From assembly GCA_963746955.1 (NCBI GenBank), contig CAVVDR010000009.1, forward strand, positions 186,001-250,000: 64,000 nucleotides of DNA, given 5' to 3'. This DNA is from DASQBT01 sp963746955. GTDB lineage: Bacteria; Pseudomonadota; Gammaproteobacteria; Burkholderiales; Thiobacillaceae. The position numbers were made by a program, and so were the translations under genes. Below, piece by piece: positions 25,684 to 33,989 of this stretch (position 1 is its first letter; the number at the start of each line of letters is the position of its first letter). The notes below the pieces were generated by a model. That model ran no database searches. It saw nothing but the letters and a program-made list of their open reading frames with translations, and was not told the origin of the DNA.

Positions 25684-26849
25684 GGAATCTCTGCAAAAGT
25701 CATTGAACACTCCTATCCTGTGTTGAATGCTGAAGCTGATAGGGAGGAAGCGAATGCAACAACAAACCTTTGCCGACGGCAGCTTTGACTTGCATGGCAA
25801 GACGACGAGGCGCGCGGCCTTTCTGGCCGAGATGGAGCACGTCGTGCCGTGGTCTGAACTGTGTGCGGTGATTGCGCCGTTCTATCCGAAAGGCGAAGGC
25901 GGTCGGCCGACGGTGGGGCTGGAGCGTATGCTGCGCATCTACTTTCTGCAGCAATGGTTCAGCCTCTCCGACCCGGCAGTGGAGGAAGCGATCTACAACT
26001 CGGCCGCGATGCGCCGCTTCGTCGGTATTGATCTGGGGCGCGAGGCTGCGCCGGATGAGACCACCATTCTTCGCTTCCGGCACTTGCTGGAGAAGCACCA
26101 CCTGGGCAAGAAGCTGTTCGAGCAGGTGCACCGGCACCTGGAAGCGCAAGGCATGAGAGTGGCGCGCGGCACCATCGTGGATGCCACCATTATCGCAGCA
26201 CCCTCCTCGACCAAGAACCGCGACAAGAAGCGCGACCCGGACATGCACCAGACCAAGAAGGGCAACCAGTGGCACTTCGGCATGAAGGCGCACATCGGCG
26301 TCGATTCGAAGAGCAAGATCATCCACGCGGTGGTGGCTACCGCCGCCAACGTGGCGGATTCGCAGATACTGCCGGATCTGCTGCATGGGGACGAAACCAA
26401 GGTGTGGGGCGACCGTGCCTATCAGGGGCAAACGGCGGTCATCAAGCAATGCGCGCCCAAGGCACAGGACATGACCAACCGTCGTTGCCGCCGCAAGGGT
26501 GAAATCGATGAAGTCGAGCGGGCGAAGAACCGGAACAAGTCGCGTGTGCGCGCCAAGGTCGAGCACGCGTTCGGCGTGATCAAGAACATCTTCGGATTCG
26601 TGAAGGTGCGCTACAAGGGGCTGATGAAGAACGCGAACCGAATGTTCGCTACCTGTGCCTTGGCGAATTTGTACCTGGCACGGCATCACTTGTTGCGATC
26701 TCAAGGGGCAAGGTACGTCCAATGAATGAAAAATGGCCCGCAAGGGCGAGCGATAACGGGGTGAAACACCCGGAATCAACCCGAAACCTTGCCGCTGATG
26801 ATCATGCATCCAATTTGCTCATGAAAATTGGGGCTTCTTCAGACCTTCC
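25684..26849 (+). mobile_element. IS5-family insertion sequence, complete (1166 bp)
   Basis: The ends are imperfect terminal inverted repeats: GGAATCTCTGCAAAAGTC at the left, and on the opposite strand GGAAGGTCTGAAGAAGCC at the right, about 13 of 18 identical. The element is flanked by direct CTAG repeats, the 4-bp target typical of the IS5 group. It encodes one intact transposase. Length, target and transposase agree with an IS5-group element. Intact ends and ORF suggest recent insertion and potential activity. Confidence 0.92.
25754..26725 (+). CDS. IS5-family DDE transposase
   Basis: 323 residues from ATG 25754, chosen because GGGAGGAAGCG precedes it; the frame is open nine codons further upstream. 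The N-terminal domain (DUF772-like: PTVGLERMLRIYFLQQWF, SDPAVEEAIYNS) is followed by a DDE catalytic domain with IVDATIIAAPSS, the second aspartate in VWGDRAYQGQ, and a glutamate in KVEHAFGVIK. No frameshift is seen, so it should be functional. Confidence 0.93.
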   Translation: MQQQTFADGSFDLHGKTTRRAAFLAEMEHVVPWSELCAVIAPFYPKGEGGRPTVGLERMLRIYFLQQWFSLSDPAVEEAIYNSAAMRRFVGIDLGREAAPDETTILRFRHLLEKHHLGKKLFEQVHRHLEAQGMRVARGTIVDATIIAAPSSTKNRDKKRDPDMHQTKKGNQWHFGMKAHIGVDSKSKIIHAVVATAANVADSQILPDLLHGDETKVWGDRAYQGQTAVIKQCAPKAQDMTNRRCRRKGEIDEVERAKNRNKSRVRAKVEHAFGVIKNIFGFVKVRYKGLMKNANRMFATCALANLYLARHHLLRSQGARYVQ

Positions 26850-26853
26850 CTAG
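26850..26853. repeat. Target-site duplication CTAG, right copy
   Basis: Second CTAG flanking the IS. Read on the minus strand its first three bases give the TAG that ends the DUF2322 frame. Confidence 0.85.
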
Positions 26854-27213
26854 GAATCAGCTCGCCTGCAAAACGAGCTTTGGATTCCAACTATTGCCTG
26901 CTCCTCAGGAACGGCCCGCACCGTATGCCGTTTAACCTTTGCCGCGCATGCCAGCAGTGAATCAAAATTGGGATGCTTGCCCGGATGAAGGAGCGCATCT
27001 TCCGCATGTTCGTCGTAGATCGCAAGCGCCTCCTGGCTTTGCTGCGGGTTGATACCGCCCCACTTTGTGGCTACGTCGGCGCAGGCCCGCACCGACCCAG
27101 CGAAACCGGGTTGATCCTGATCGCGCCAATCAATTGACCGGCGCCATTTCGCAGTTCCAGTTGCTCAATGTCATCGGCTGCCGGATGCTTGGCCAGGTCT
27201 TCGGGAAAGCTGT
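26850..27213 (-). pseudogene. DUF2322 gene with frameshift
   Basis: Two overlapping minus-strand frames together make one DUF2322 protein. The upstream frame reads DIEQLELRNGAGQLIGAIR. After a one-base loss near 27115-27118 the family sequence continues in the other frame with DQPGFAGSVRACADVATKWG, GGINPQQSQEALAIYDEHA and LHPGKHPNFDSLL. No ATG begins the upstream part; the best available codon is CTG just after the coq7 stop, so the start may also be damaged. The stop TAG lies in the IS target. The family's function is unknown. Confidence 0.7.
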
Positions 27214-27216
27214 CTC

Positions 27217-27843
27217 TCAGAAATAATACGCGGTCTTTTTCATCACCCGGGAAGCCAGTTTCATCACAGTCTTTACCGGCAGCGGCAAGGGCGCCCCGCC
27301 ATGCTTGATGGCCGTCTGCGCGTGGCGGCTTTCATCTTCCTTCATCTGCTGCACAAGCGCGCGGCTCTTATGGTCCTGCACGGGCAGTTCGGCAAGGTGT
27401 TCTTCCAGATGCGCTTCCACCTGCTTCTCAGTTTCGGCCAGGAAACCCAGGTTCCACTTGTCCCCCAATGTCCCGGCAACCGCTCCCAGCACAAGGGACG
27501 CGGAATACCAGAATGGATTCAGCGCGCTCTTGCGCCCACCCAGTTCGTTGATGCGGGATTCGCACCATGCAAGATGATCGTTTTCCTCCCTGGCCGCTTG
27601 TTCCAGTTCAAACTGCACGGTTGGATCTTTAGCGGTCAGCGCCTGGCCCTGATAAAGCGCTTGGGCGCACACTTCGCCCACATGATTAACCCGCATCAAG
27701 CCGACCACTTCCCGTTTCTCGGATTCCGAAAGCGTGTTCTCTTCGAACTGCCGTGCCGGATTGGGGCGGCCGGCCTGCGGCGTGGTGAGTACCGTCCGCA
27801 AGCTGTTGTCGAAAACAACGATGAGGCGATCAATAGAATTCAT
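27217..27843 (-). CDS. coq7: Demethoxyubiquinone hydroxylase (Coq7)
   Basis: 208 residues. The ferritin-like di-iron centre is visible: E57 in VNHVGEVCAQALY, E87 and H90 in EENDHLAW, and E171 and H174 in DESRHAQ, plus the EAHLEEHL glutamates. It catalyses hydroxylation at C6 of the quinone ring, a late step of ubiquinone synthesis, at the inner membrane. Its product is the electron carrier that feeds the oxidases encoded downstream in the window. It is separated from the ccoS-side genes by about 190 bases. Confidence 0.95.
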   Translation of the reverse strand: MNSIDRLIVVFDNSLRTVLTTPQAGRPNPARQFEENTLSESEKREVVGLMRVNHVGEVCAQALYQGQALTAKDPTVQFELEQAAREENDHLAWCESRINELGGRKSALNPFWYSASLVLGAVAGTLGDKWNLGFLAETEKQVEAHLEEHLAELPVQDHKSRALVQQMKEDESRHAQTAIKHGGAPLPLPVKTVMKLASRVMKKTAYYF

Positions 27844-28034
27844 TTCGAGGGCACCCGGGATTTAACAAGCAAGATTGTACCTGCTAGCAGAAATGGGGAC
27901 GTGCTCCCCAGGGAAGCCTTCCAAGCCAGTCGTACCCGGTCAGTCCAGGCCGCGGCTGCATCGATGAACTCAAACGAAGGCAGATGTCCGTACCGGCAGC
28001 AAGTAATGCTGCCTTACTGCATTCGCGCCTTCGC

Positions 28035-28142
28035 TTAGAACAAGGAACCAACCAATACGGAAAACAGGCTCAACCAGGCCAATAAGACCATGGCGACCAC
28101 TACCACCATGGGAAGTTGCTGAAAGCTGAAATAGTTCTTCAT
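28035..28142 (-). CDS. Single-span membrane microprotein (35 aa) after ccoS
   Basis: Starts with ATG at 28142 and ends at TAA 28035-28037, 34 bases downstream of ccoS on the same strand. The first 11 residues (MKNYFSFQQLP) are polar; the rest is one hydrophobic helix (VVVVAMVLLAWLSLFSVLV). Size and position recall small cbb3 oxidase subunits such as the 36-residue CcoM of Pseudomonas stutzeri, but I see no sequence match. The upstream ribosome site is weak. Its codon use and clean membrane span make a real gene likely, though unproven. Confidence 0.55.
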   Translation of the reverse strand: MKNYFSFQQLPMVVVVAMVLLAWLSLFSVLVGSLF

Positions 28143-28175
28143 GCCCGAGTTCGCTGAGTCCAGGCAAATTCTAGT

Positions 28176-28364
28176 TTAATCCGATGTGTCCTTCAACTTG
28201 CGATTGCGCGGCAGCAGTGGATCATCTTCGTCCATGAGGATCCGCTCGGCGGGCCCTTCGAGATCGTCGAACTGACCGCTCTTGATGGCCCAATAGATTC
28301 CCCCCACGATCACCAGTATGAAAATCGCGGTCAAGGAGAACAGGAACAAAAGAATCCCGCTCAC
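28176..28364 (-). CDS. ccoS: cbb3-type oxidase assembly protein CcoS
   Basis: 62 residues, starting with GTG at 28364, whose bases overlap the ccoH stop (GTGA). One N-terminal membrane segment (ILLFLFSLTAIFILVIVGGIYWAI) is followed by the conserved SGQFDDLEGPAERIL motif. CcoS is needed for insertion of heme b and CuB into CcoN. The frame is open for 23 codons upstream, but those overlap ccoH. Confidence 0.9.
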   Translation of the reverse strand: MSGILLFLFSLTAIFILVIVGGIYWAIKSGQFDDLEGPAERILMDEDDPLLPRNRKLKDTSD

Positions 28365-29134
28365 GGTACCCGGACCTCCCACTCCTGCCGGTAGTGGTCT
28401 TCGCCGCGGGTCAGGCGGAGGCTGACCAGCCACAGTCCGCTGGCGGGCAGAAGGACGCGGGTTTCGAAGGTTCCTGCCGCGGTTTCGCGCATGACCTGTG
28501 GCATTCCCTCGCCAGTCTCGCCCGGCCGCTTGGCATAGAGCACCGCAGTCAGGGCGGTCATGGGCCGGTCGTCTGCATCACCCACTTCCACCACGATTGA
28601 ATTATCGCCTTTGCTGGGCATGCGCAAACCTTGAACCGCCACATCCCAGCCAAGTTGATTCTGCCGATATTGTTCGCTCAGTTGGCTGTTGATTGTCTTG
28701 GCAGCTTCCTGACCATGATCCAGCACGCCCGAAAATCCGGTATGTATTCTTACCTTGTCCGCGCCGGGGAGCACCATTGAGGCCAGCCGCGGAGGCAATC
28801 CCTGGGTGGAAATGTAAAGAAAACCCGCCATGAGCAAAGTCAACAGCAGAAAGAAAGTGATCAGCGCCTTCGGCGCCCAGTGCAGCTTGCCGCCCGATTT
28901 GGTTTGAAAGCGGGTGATCATTAGCATGACCAGACTTGCGCTGGAATACACCGCGACGTGGATGGACACAACATCTAGACCGGGCCAACGGCCAATGATA
29001 TAGGCAAGATATCCCGCCAGGGGAGCGCCCGCGGCCACGAGCGCCCGGACCAGATGTGGCAGTCTGCCGGTCACGGCATAAAGTATCAAAACAAGTACCA
29101 GGCCCCCAAACAGGGTGGGCAGGGTATGGTTCAT
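28361..29134 (-). CDS. ccoH: FixH/CcoH-like cbb3 oxidase accessory protein, extended
   Basis: 257 residues. The C-terminal half is FixH-like: a membrane segment near 88-108 followed by a periplasmic domain with WDVAVQGLRMPS, ALTAVLYAKRP and SGLWLVSLRLTRGEDHYRQE. The N-terminal about 85 residues add three further hydrophobic segments not usual in FixH, which is normally about 160-180 residues. CcoH helps assemble or stabilise the cbb3 complex. It overlaps ccoG by four bases (ATGA) and ccoS by four. Confidence 0.8.
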   Translation of the reverse strand: MNHTLPTLFGGLVLVLILYAVTGRLPHLVRALVAAGAPLAGYLAYIIGRWPGLDVVSIHVAVYSSASLVMLMITRFQTKSGGKLHWAPKALITFFLLLTLLMAGFLYISTQGLPPRLASMVLPGADKVRIHTGFSGVLDHGQEAAKTINSQLSEQYRQNQLGWDVAVQGLRMPSKGDNSIVVEVGDADDRPMTALTAVLYAKRPGETGEGMPQVMRETAAGTFETRVLLPASGLWLVSLRLTRGEDHYRQEWEVRVP

Positions 29135-30564
29135 GGCTGGCCTAGGTTGGAGTCGAAGTGGGCAAGCTCGGCCTGAGTCTCATCGGGTCTGGATTGCGGT
29201 TTGATCAAGAAATAGAATTTATGAATTTTGGCCGCATTCTCCGGAGACAGTTTGACCGACGCTATGATCGTTGTGCTGCGGCCCGGCCTCACCTTGACTG
29301 CAGCAAAGTTTCCCAGATCCAGCGCAGGCGACGGAAGGTCCCGGACACCGATGACGTAGGTTTCTTCGTTTTTCCCCGTATTAGTAATGCGGATTTGATA
29401 GCGGTCACGAATGTCGCCATTGGACAGCGTCACAAACAACGGTTGACGCACTTGGCTGACGGATCGCTCAAAGTCGTTGCGGGTGGCGATACTAATGATC
29501 AAAAATCCGGTCATGCCGATTAGGGCGACGCCGTAACCTACGATTTTGAGTCGCCTCCAATGCAGATGTGGTTCCTTCACTTGCGGCTGAGCCAGGTTGG
29601 TTTCGGAATCGTAGCGGATGAGGCCGCGCGGGAAATGTATCGAATCCATGATGCTGTTGCATGCATCGATGCACAGGCCGCAGGAGATGCAGCGATATTG
29701 CAGGCCATCGCGGATATCAATGCCGGCCGGACACACTTGCACGCACATGCCGCAGTCTATGCAATCTCCATGTCCCTGGGCATGACGCTCTTCCAGATTG
29801 CGCAAGCCGATGCGGGCGCTGGCCCGGCCATGCAGACCTTCGCCCCGTTTTGCATCGTAATGCACCGCAAGGGTTTCCGGATCGTACATCACGCTTTGAA
29901 ATCGGCCGTACGGGCAGATATAAGTGCAGATCTGTTCTCGCATCAAGCCTGCTGCCGCATAGGTAGACAGCGTAATCACGCCCACGGTCAGGTAGACGGC
30001 CGCAGCCGCTTGCCCGGTGAAGAAGTCGTTGAGCAGTTGTGGCGCATAGGCAAAATAGGCCACGAAGCTAATGCCGGTCCAGAAGGAAGCCAGCAGCCAG
30101 AGCAGATGGGTGAGCCCCAGCTTGAGAGTCTTTTCTCTATCCCATGGCTGACGAAACAGGCGGATGCGAGCGGGCCTCTCGCCCTGGATCTTTGTCTCGA
30201 TCCAGAGGTAGAAGTCGGTCCACAGGGTTTGGAAACAGAAATAGCCGCAGAACGCCCGCCCCACCAGGCCGGTGACGAAAAACAGCAACACGGCTGCGAT
30301 AAACAGCAGGAGGGCCAGCCAGATCCCATCCTGCGGAAAGACCACCAAGTCGAAAATCAGAAAGCGGCGGCCGGGCAAATCGAACAGCACGGCCTGAGAA
30401 GGCGCATCTGACCGTGCCCAAGGGAGCCACGGCAGTCCAAAGAAGATGCCATAGGCAAAGCTAAGAACCGCCCACTTGAAGCGCCGGAATCTTCCCTTCA
30501 CCGAACGAGTAAATACAGGAATGCGCTTCTGTAACGGCGCTAACTGTTCTTCAAGTTGTTGCAC
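29131..30564 (-). CDS. ccoG: cbb3 oxidase accessory iron-sulfur protein CcoG (RdxA/FixG)
   Basis: 477 residues. It has several membrane segments with the FCGYFCFQTLWTDFYLWIE and CTYICPYGRFQSVMYD motifs of the Fer4_5 region. Two [4Fe-4S] ferredoxin motifs follow (CIDCGMCVQVCP and CISCGLCIDAC). The C-terminal IG-like domain (VTLSNGDIRDRYQIRI) is periplasmic. CcoG reduces Cu(II) for delivery to the cbb3 oxidase. It follows ccoNOQP but is separated from it by a strong hairpin, so it may need read-through or its own promoter. Confidence 0.95.
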   Translation of the reverse strand: MQQLEEQLAPLQKRIPVFTRSVKGRFRRFKWAVLSFAYGIFFGLPWLPWARSDAPSQAVLFDLPGRRFLIFDLVVFPQDGIWLALLLFIAAVLLFFVTGLVGRAFCGYFCFQTLWTDFYLWIETKIQGERPARIRLFRQPWDREKTLKLGLTHLLWLLASFWTGISFVAYFAYAPQLLNDFFTGQAAAAVYLTVGVITLSTYAAAGLMREQICTYICPYGRFQSVMYDPETLAVHYDAKRGEGLHGRASARIGLRNLEERHAQGHGDCIDCGMCVQVCPAGIDIRDGLQYRCISCGLCIDACNSIMDSIHFPRGLIRYDSETNLAQPQVKEPHLHWRRLKIVGYGVALIGMTGFLIISIATRNDFERSVSQVRQPLFVTLSNGDIRDRYQIRITNTGKNEETYVIGVRDLPSPALDLGNFAAVKVRPGRSTTIIASVKLSPENAAKIHKFYFLIKPQSRPDETQAELAHFDSNLGQP

Positions 30565-30577
30565 GCGTTGACCTCAG

Positions 30578-30610
30578 ACAGAAAACCCCCGCCTGGCGGG
30601 GGTTTTCTGT
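30578..30610. terminator. Strong bidirectional intrinsic terminator
   Basis: ACAGAAAACCCCCG-CCTGG-CGGGGGTTTTCTGT is a 14-bp perfect stem with a run of A/T at both bases. It lies between ccoP and ccoG, 20 bases after the ccoP stop. It should end or attenuate the ccoNOQP message. Confidence 0.85.
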
Positions 30611-30629
30611 AATCCGCATGACAAAAAAA

Positions 30630-31550
30630 TTACTTGCCGCCACCAAGCACGTCATGCACGTAGACCGTGAGCACCTTGATCTGTTCCGGGCTAAGGCGTT
30701 CGCTCCACGCTGGCATAACGCCGCGGCTAACGCCCCTATATATTTCCTGGCGAATCGCTGCAAGCTTGGCTGCGTCGCTAGCTGCTCCGGATACATCGGC
30801 CCACAGCCAGATCTTGTCAGTCAGATTGGGGGCACCGATAGCCTGCTTGCCTTTGCCATCGTCGCCATGGCAGTAATAACAGGCCGCCGTTTCGCTATGG
30901 AAAAGCTGATTGCCCGTGTCTGCCTTGGCCGAATCGTGGCCGATGCCGGACAGGCTGGCGACATAGTTCGCCAAGGCGTCAATCTGCGCCTGGCTGAGAA
31001 CTTCACTGAAGGCCGGCATGTAACCACGCCGGCCGTTGCTGATGGTTTCGTCGATCGCTTCGTAGCTGCCACCGTAGAGCCAGTCATCGTCAGTCAGGTT
31101 GGGATAGGCGCCGACCAGACCCTGCCCGCCCTGCTGGTGACAGGGTGCGCAGTTGTCGGTGAACAGCGCACGCCCGGTGGATTGCACGAAACCGGAAAGC
31201 TCCTGATCCTTGCCGATCTGTTCGAACGAGGAAGCCGCAATCTTTCTGAAAAACGGCTTCTGCATCTCAGCCGCCCGGTTGAGCTTCTCCATCAACAGTG
31301 CCCGCGTGTTCCAATGGCTAGTCTTGGTTTCGCCTTGCTTGTTCACGTAGGTGATGGTGGCAAGGCCATGGAGAAATCCCTTGCCCACCGGCCACGATGG
31401 GTAGAGGAACCAGTAGACAACGGCGAACGCAACCGTGATATAAAACGTGTATACCCACCAGGTTGGCAACGGATTATTGAACTCCTGCAGGTCGCCATCC
31501 CAAGCATGGCCGGTAGTCTGAACAGATTGGGACTGCAACTGCTCGCTCAT
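30630..31550 (-). CDS. ccoP: cbb3-type cytochrome c oxidase subunit III (diheme c)
   Basis: 306 residues. One membrane segment near residues 32-52 (WWVYTFYITVAFAVVYWFLY), then two cytochrome c domains with heme motifs CAPCH and CYYCH and later methionine ligands in RGYMPAF and RGVMPAW. CcoP accepts electrons from soluble cytochromes and passes them to CcoO/CcoN. Its ATG overlaps the ccoQ stop (TAATG). Last gene of the ccoNOQP operon. Confidence 0.96.
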   Translation of the reverse strand: MSEQLQSQSVQTTGHAWDGDLQEFNNPLPTWWVYTFYITVAFAVVYWFLYPSWPVGKGFLHGLATITYVNKQGETKTSHWNTRALLMEKLNRAAEMQKPFFRKIAASSFEQIGKDQELSGFVQSTGRALFTDNCAPCHQQGGQGLVGAYPNLTDDDWLYGGSYEAIDETISNGRRGYMPAFSEVLSQAQIDALANYVASLSGIGHDSAKADTGNQLFHSETAACYYCHGDDGKGKQAIGAPNLTDKIWLWADVSGAASDAAKLAAIRQEIYRGVSRGVMPAWSERLSPEQIKVLTVYVHDVLGGGK

Positions 31551-31732
31551 TACGTTTCCTCTTCGTCCCTGTTTTCATCCATGAAAGGCATCTGTCGGTA
31601 GGATTCCAGCCGTTCGCTGCGCTTCCGGCTCCCGAACGCGTAGTAAAGGATACCGACGAAGGTCACGAAAAATATGATCAGGGCAAGCGGCTTGGTATTT
31701 TCCGGCTTGGAAAACCAGTTGAGACTCTCCAT
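31550..31732 (-). CDS. ccoQ: cbb3-type oxidase subunit CcoQ/FixQ
   Basis: 60 residues, starting at ATG 31732. It has one membrane helix (LALIIFFVTFVGILYYAFG) with a basic cytoplasmic segment after it (RKRSERLESYRQMPFMDE), as in FixQ. It stabilises the complex. The frame is open ten codons further upstream into ccoO, but the internal ATG is typical for the family. It overlaps ccoP by one base. Confidence 0.9.
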   Translation of the reverse strand: MESLNWFSKPENTKPLALIIFFVTFVGILYYAFGSRKRSERLESYRQMPFMDENRDEEET

Positions 31733-31758
31733 TACCCAGCCTTGTGCGCCAGAAGATA

Positions 31759-32511
31759 TCACCGCGAACGGATCAGCTCGTCTTCATCGACTGTGCTGAA
31801 GTCCACCATGGTGCCCAGAACCTGCAGATAGGCGATCAGAGCATCCAATTCACTCACCCCCGCCTTGTTGCCGTCGTAATTGCCCAGATTGGCCTGCTCG
31901 ATCAAATTCTTTTGCGCGTCCGGAATATGCAACATGGCGGCAACCTGGGGGCCGAATTTTCTTACGTTTGCGTCGAATTCAGCCTGCGTCAAAGAATACG
32001 GCACTCCTACAGTGCGCAAAGCCTTCATTCGCTGTTCGAGATCTGAAGTATCCAGGGGCGTGGTCGCCAGCCACGGATAGCTGGGCATCACCGATACCGG
32101 CACCACTGAGCGCGGATTGTTCAGGTGCTGCACATGCCATTCGTTGGAATACTTGCCGCCCACTCTTGCCAGATCTGGACCAGTACGCTTGGATCCCCAC
32201 TGAAAGGGATGGTCATATTGGGATTCGGCTGCCAGTGAATAGTGGCCATAGCGCAGCTTCTCATCCCGGAAGGGACGAATCATCTGTGAGTGACAGAGAT
32301 AGCAGCCTTCCCGCGTATATATATCGCGGCCGCGCTGTTCCAGAGGAGTATAGGGGCGGACGTTGACACCCGGTGTCTTCTCAACCGTCTTGTCAATGAG
32401 GAACAAGGGCGCAATCTCCACCAGACCGCCCACGCTGATCGCAAGCATGGTAAGCACCAGCAACAGGCCGATGTTGGTTTCTATCCATTCATGCTTGAAG
32501 TTGAAATTCAT
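31759..32511 (-). CDS. ccoO: cbb3-type oxidase subunit II (monoheme c)
   Basis: 250 residues. An N-terminal membrane anchor (LLLVLTMLAISVGGLVEI) is followed by a cytochrome c domain with CYLCH and the conserved RDIYTREGC...HSQMIRPFRDE and GPDLARVGGKYS motifs. A later methionine in VSVMPSYPWL is the axial ligand. It passes electrons to CcoN. It lies eight bases after ccoN and 27 before ccoQ. Confidence 0.96.
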   Translation of the reverse strand: MNFNFKHEWIETNIGLLLVLTMLAISVGGLVEIAPLFLIDKTVEKTPGVNVRPYTPLEQRGRDIYTREGCYLCHSQMIRPFRDEKLRYGHYSLAAESQYDHPFQWGSKRTGPDLARVGGKYSNEWHVQHLNNPRSVVPVSVMPSYPWLATTPLDTSDLEQRMKALRTVGVPYSLTQAEFDANVRKFGPQVAAMLHIPDAQKNLIEQANLGNYDGNKAGVSELDALIAYLQVLGTMVDFSTVDEDELIRSR

Positions 32512-32519
32512 GGCTTGCC

Positions 32520-33989
32520 TTACCTGGGATAGGCGCCCGCTTGAGCCATCTTGGCCGCCAGCTTTGCTTCCAGTTCAAGCTCTTCACGTTTGACCTGCAG
32601 TATGGTCATGGCCACGTTGCAGATCATGAGCACCACGCCGGCGAGAAAGAATACCCCGCCGATGGCACGCATGACATAGAAGGGGTGCATGGCTGCCACT
32701 GAGTCAACAAAGGAATACTGCAGGTTGCCAAACTCATCATAGGCGCGCCACATGAGGCCTTGGGTAATGCCGGAAATCCACATAGCGGTGATATAGAGGA
32801 GGATGCCGATGGTGGCCAGCCAGAAATGCGCACCCACCAGACGCGTGCTGTACAGCTTGGTATCCCACAACTTGGGAATCATGTGATAGAGCGAGCCGAA
32901 GGTAATCATCGCCACCCAGCCCAGCGCACCGGAATGCACATGGCCGATCGTCCAGTCGGTGTAATGCGACAGCGCGTTCACTTCCTTGAGCGACATCATG
33001 GGCCCCTCAAACGTGGACATCCCATAGAAGGACAAGGCCACGATCAGGAAACGCATGATCGGATCTGTGCGCAGTTTGTCCCAAGCGCCGGACAGGGTCA
33101 TGATGCCGTTAATCATGCCGCCCCAAGAGGGCATCAGCAACAGGATGGAGAAGGTGGCCGCCAGCGTGGAAGTCCAGTCTGGCAAGGCTGTCCAGTGCAG
33201 ATGGTGCGCCCCTACCCACATGTACATGAAACACAGCGCCCAGAAGTGAACGATGGACAGCCGGTAGGAGTAGATCGGACGGCCGGCCTGCTTGGGGACG
33301 AAGTAATACATCATACCGAGGAAGGCGGCGGTCAGGAAGAAACCCACGGCGTTATGGCCGTACCACCATTGCACCATTGCATCCTGAGTGCCGGAAAACA
33401 GGCTGTAGGATTTCATCGAAAACAAGTCAACCGGCACGGCCAGATTATTGAAGGTATGCAGCAGGGCGGTGGCCAGGATGAAGGCCAGATAAAACCAGTT
33501 GGCAACGTAAATGTGCGGCTGCTTGCGCCGCATGATCGTGCCGACAAACAGAATCAGGTAAGTCACCCAGATTACCTCGATCAGAATGTCGATGGGCCAT
33601 TCCATTTCCGCGTACTCGCGCGCCTGTGTATAGCCGAGCATGTAGGAAACATCTGCCAGCAGAATAACCGCCTGCCAACCCCAAAAGGTCAAACTGGCCA
33701 TTCCATCAGAAATCAGGCGGGTCTGGCAGGTGCGCTGCACCACGTAATACGAAGTCGCAAACAGGGCCGAGCCGCCGAAACCGAAAATCACCGTGGTGGT
33801 GTGGACCGGCCTGAAGCGACCAAAGGAGATATAGGGGCTGTCAAAATTGAGCAACGGCCAGGCCAGTTCGGAAGCGATATAGACTCCCACCAGCATGCCG
33901 ACCACCGCCCAAACGAGCGCCATTACGGAGAACTTCTTTACAACGTCAAAGTTATATTGTTCAGCGCTCGCGTAGGTCGTTACCGACAT
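32520..33989 (-). CDS. ccoN: cbb3-type cytochrome c oxidase catalytic subunit I
   Basis: 489 residues with about 12 membrane helices. Heme and CuB ligands are visible: VHTTTVIFGFGG, WWYGHNAVGFFLTA, WVGAHHLHWTALPDW and TIGHVHSGALGW. CcoN is the proton-pumping, high-affinity O2-reducing subunit. The start ATG has AAGGGG eight bases upstream. It is the first gene of ccoNOQP. A degenerate FNR-like sequence lies just upstream, but its position argues against activation. Confidence 0.97.
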   Translation of the reverse strand: MSVTTYASAEQYNFDVVKKFSVMALVWAVVGMLVGVYIASELAWPLLNFDSPYISFGRFRPVHTTTVIFGFGGSALFATSYYVVQRTCQTRLISDGMASLTFWGWQAVILLADVSYMLGYTQAREYAEMEWPIDILIEVIWVTYLILFVGTIMRRKQPHIYVANWFYLAFILATALLHTFNNLAVPVDLFSMKSYSLFSGTQDAMVQWWYGHNAVGFFLTAAFLGMMYYFVPKQAGRPIYSYRLSIVHFWALCFMYMWVGAHHLHWTALPDWTSTLAATFSILLLMPSWGGMINGIMTLSGAWDKLRTDPIMRFLIVALSFYGMSTFEGPMMSLKEVNALSHYTDWTIGHVHSGALGWVAMITFGSLYHMIPKLWDTKLYSTRLVGAHFWLATIGILLYITAMWISGITQGLMWRAYDEFGNLQYSFVDSVAAMHPFYVMRAIGGVFFLAGVVLMICNVAMTILQVKREELELEAKLAAKMAQAGAYPR

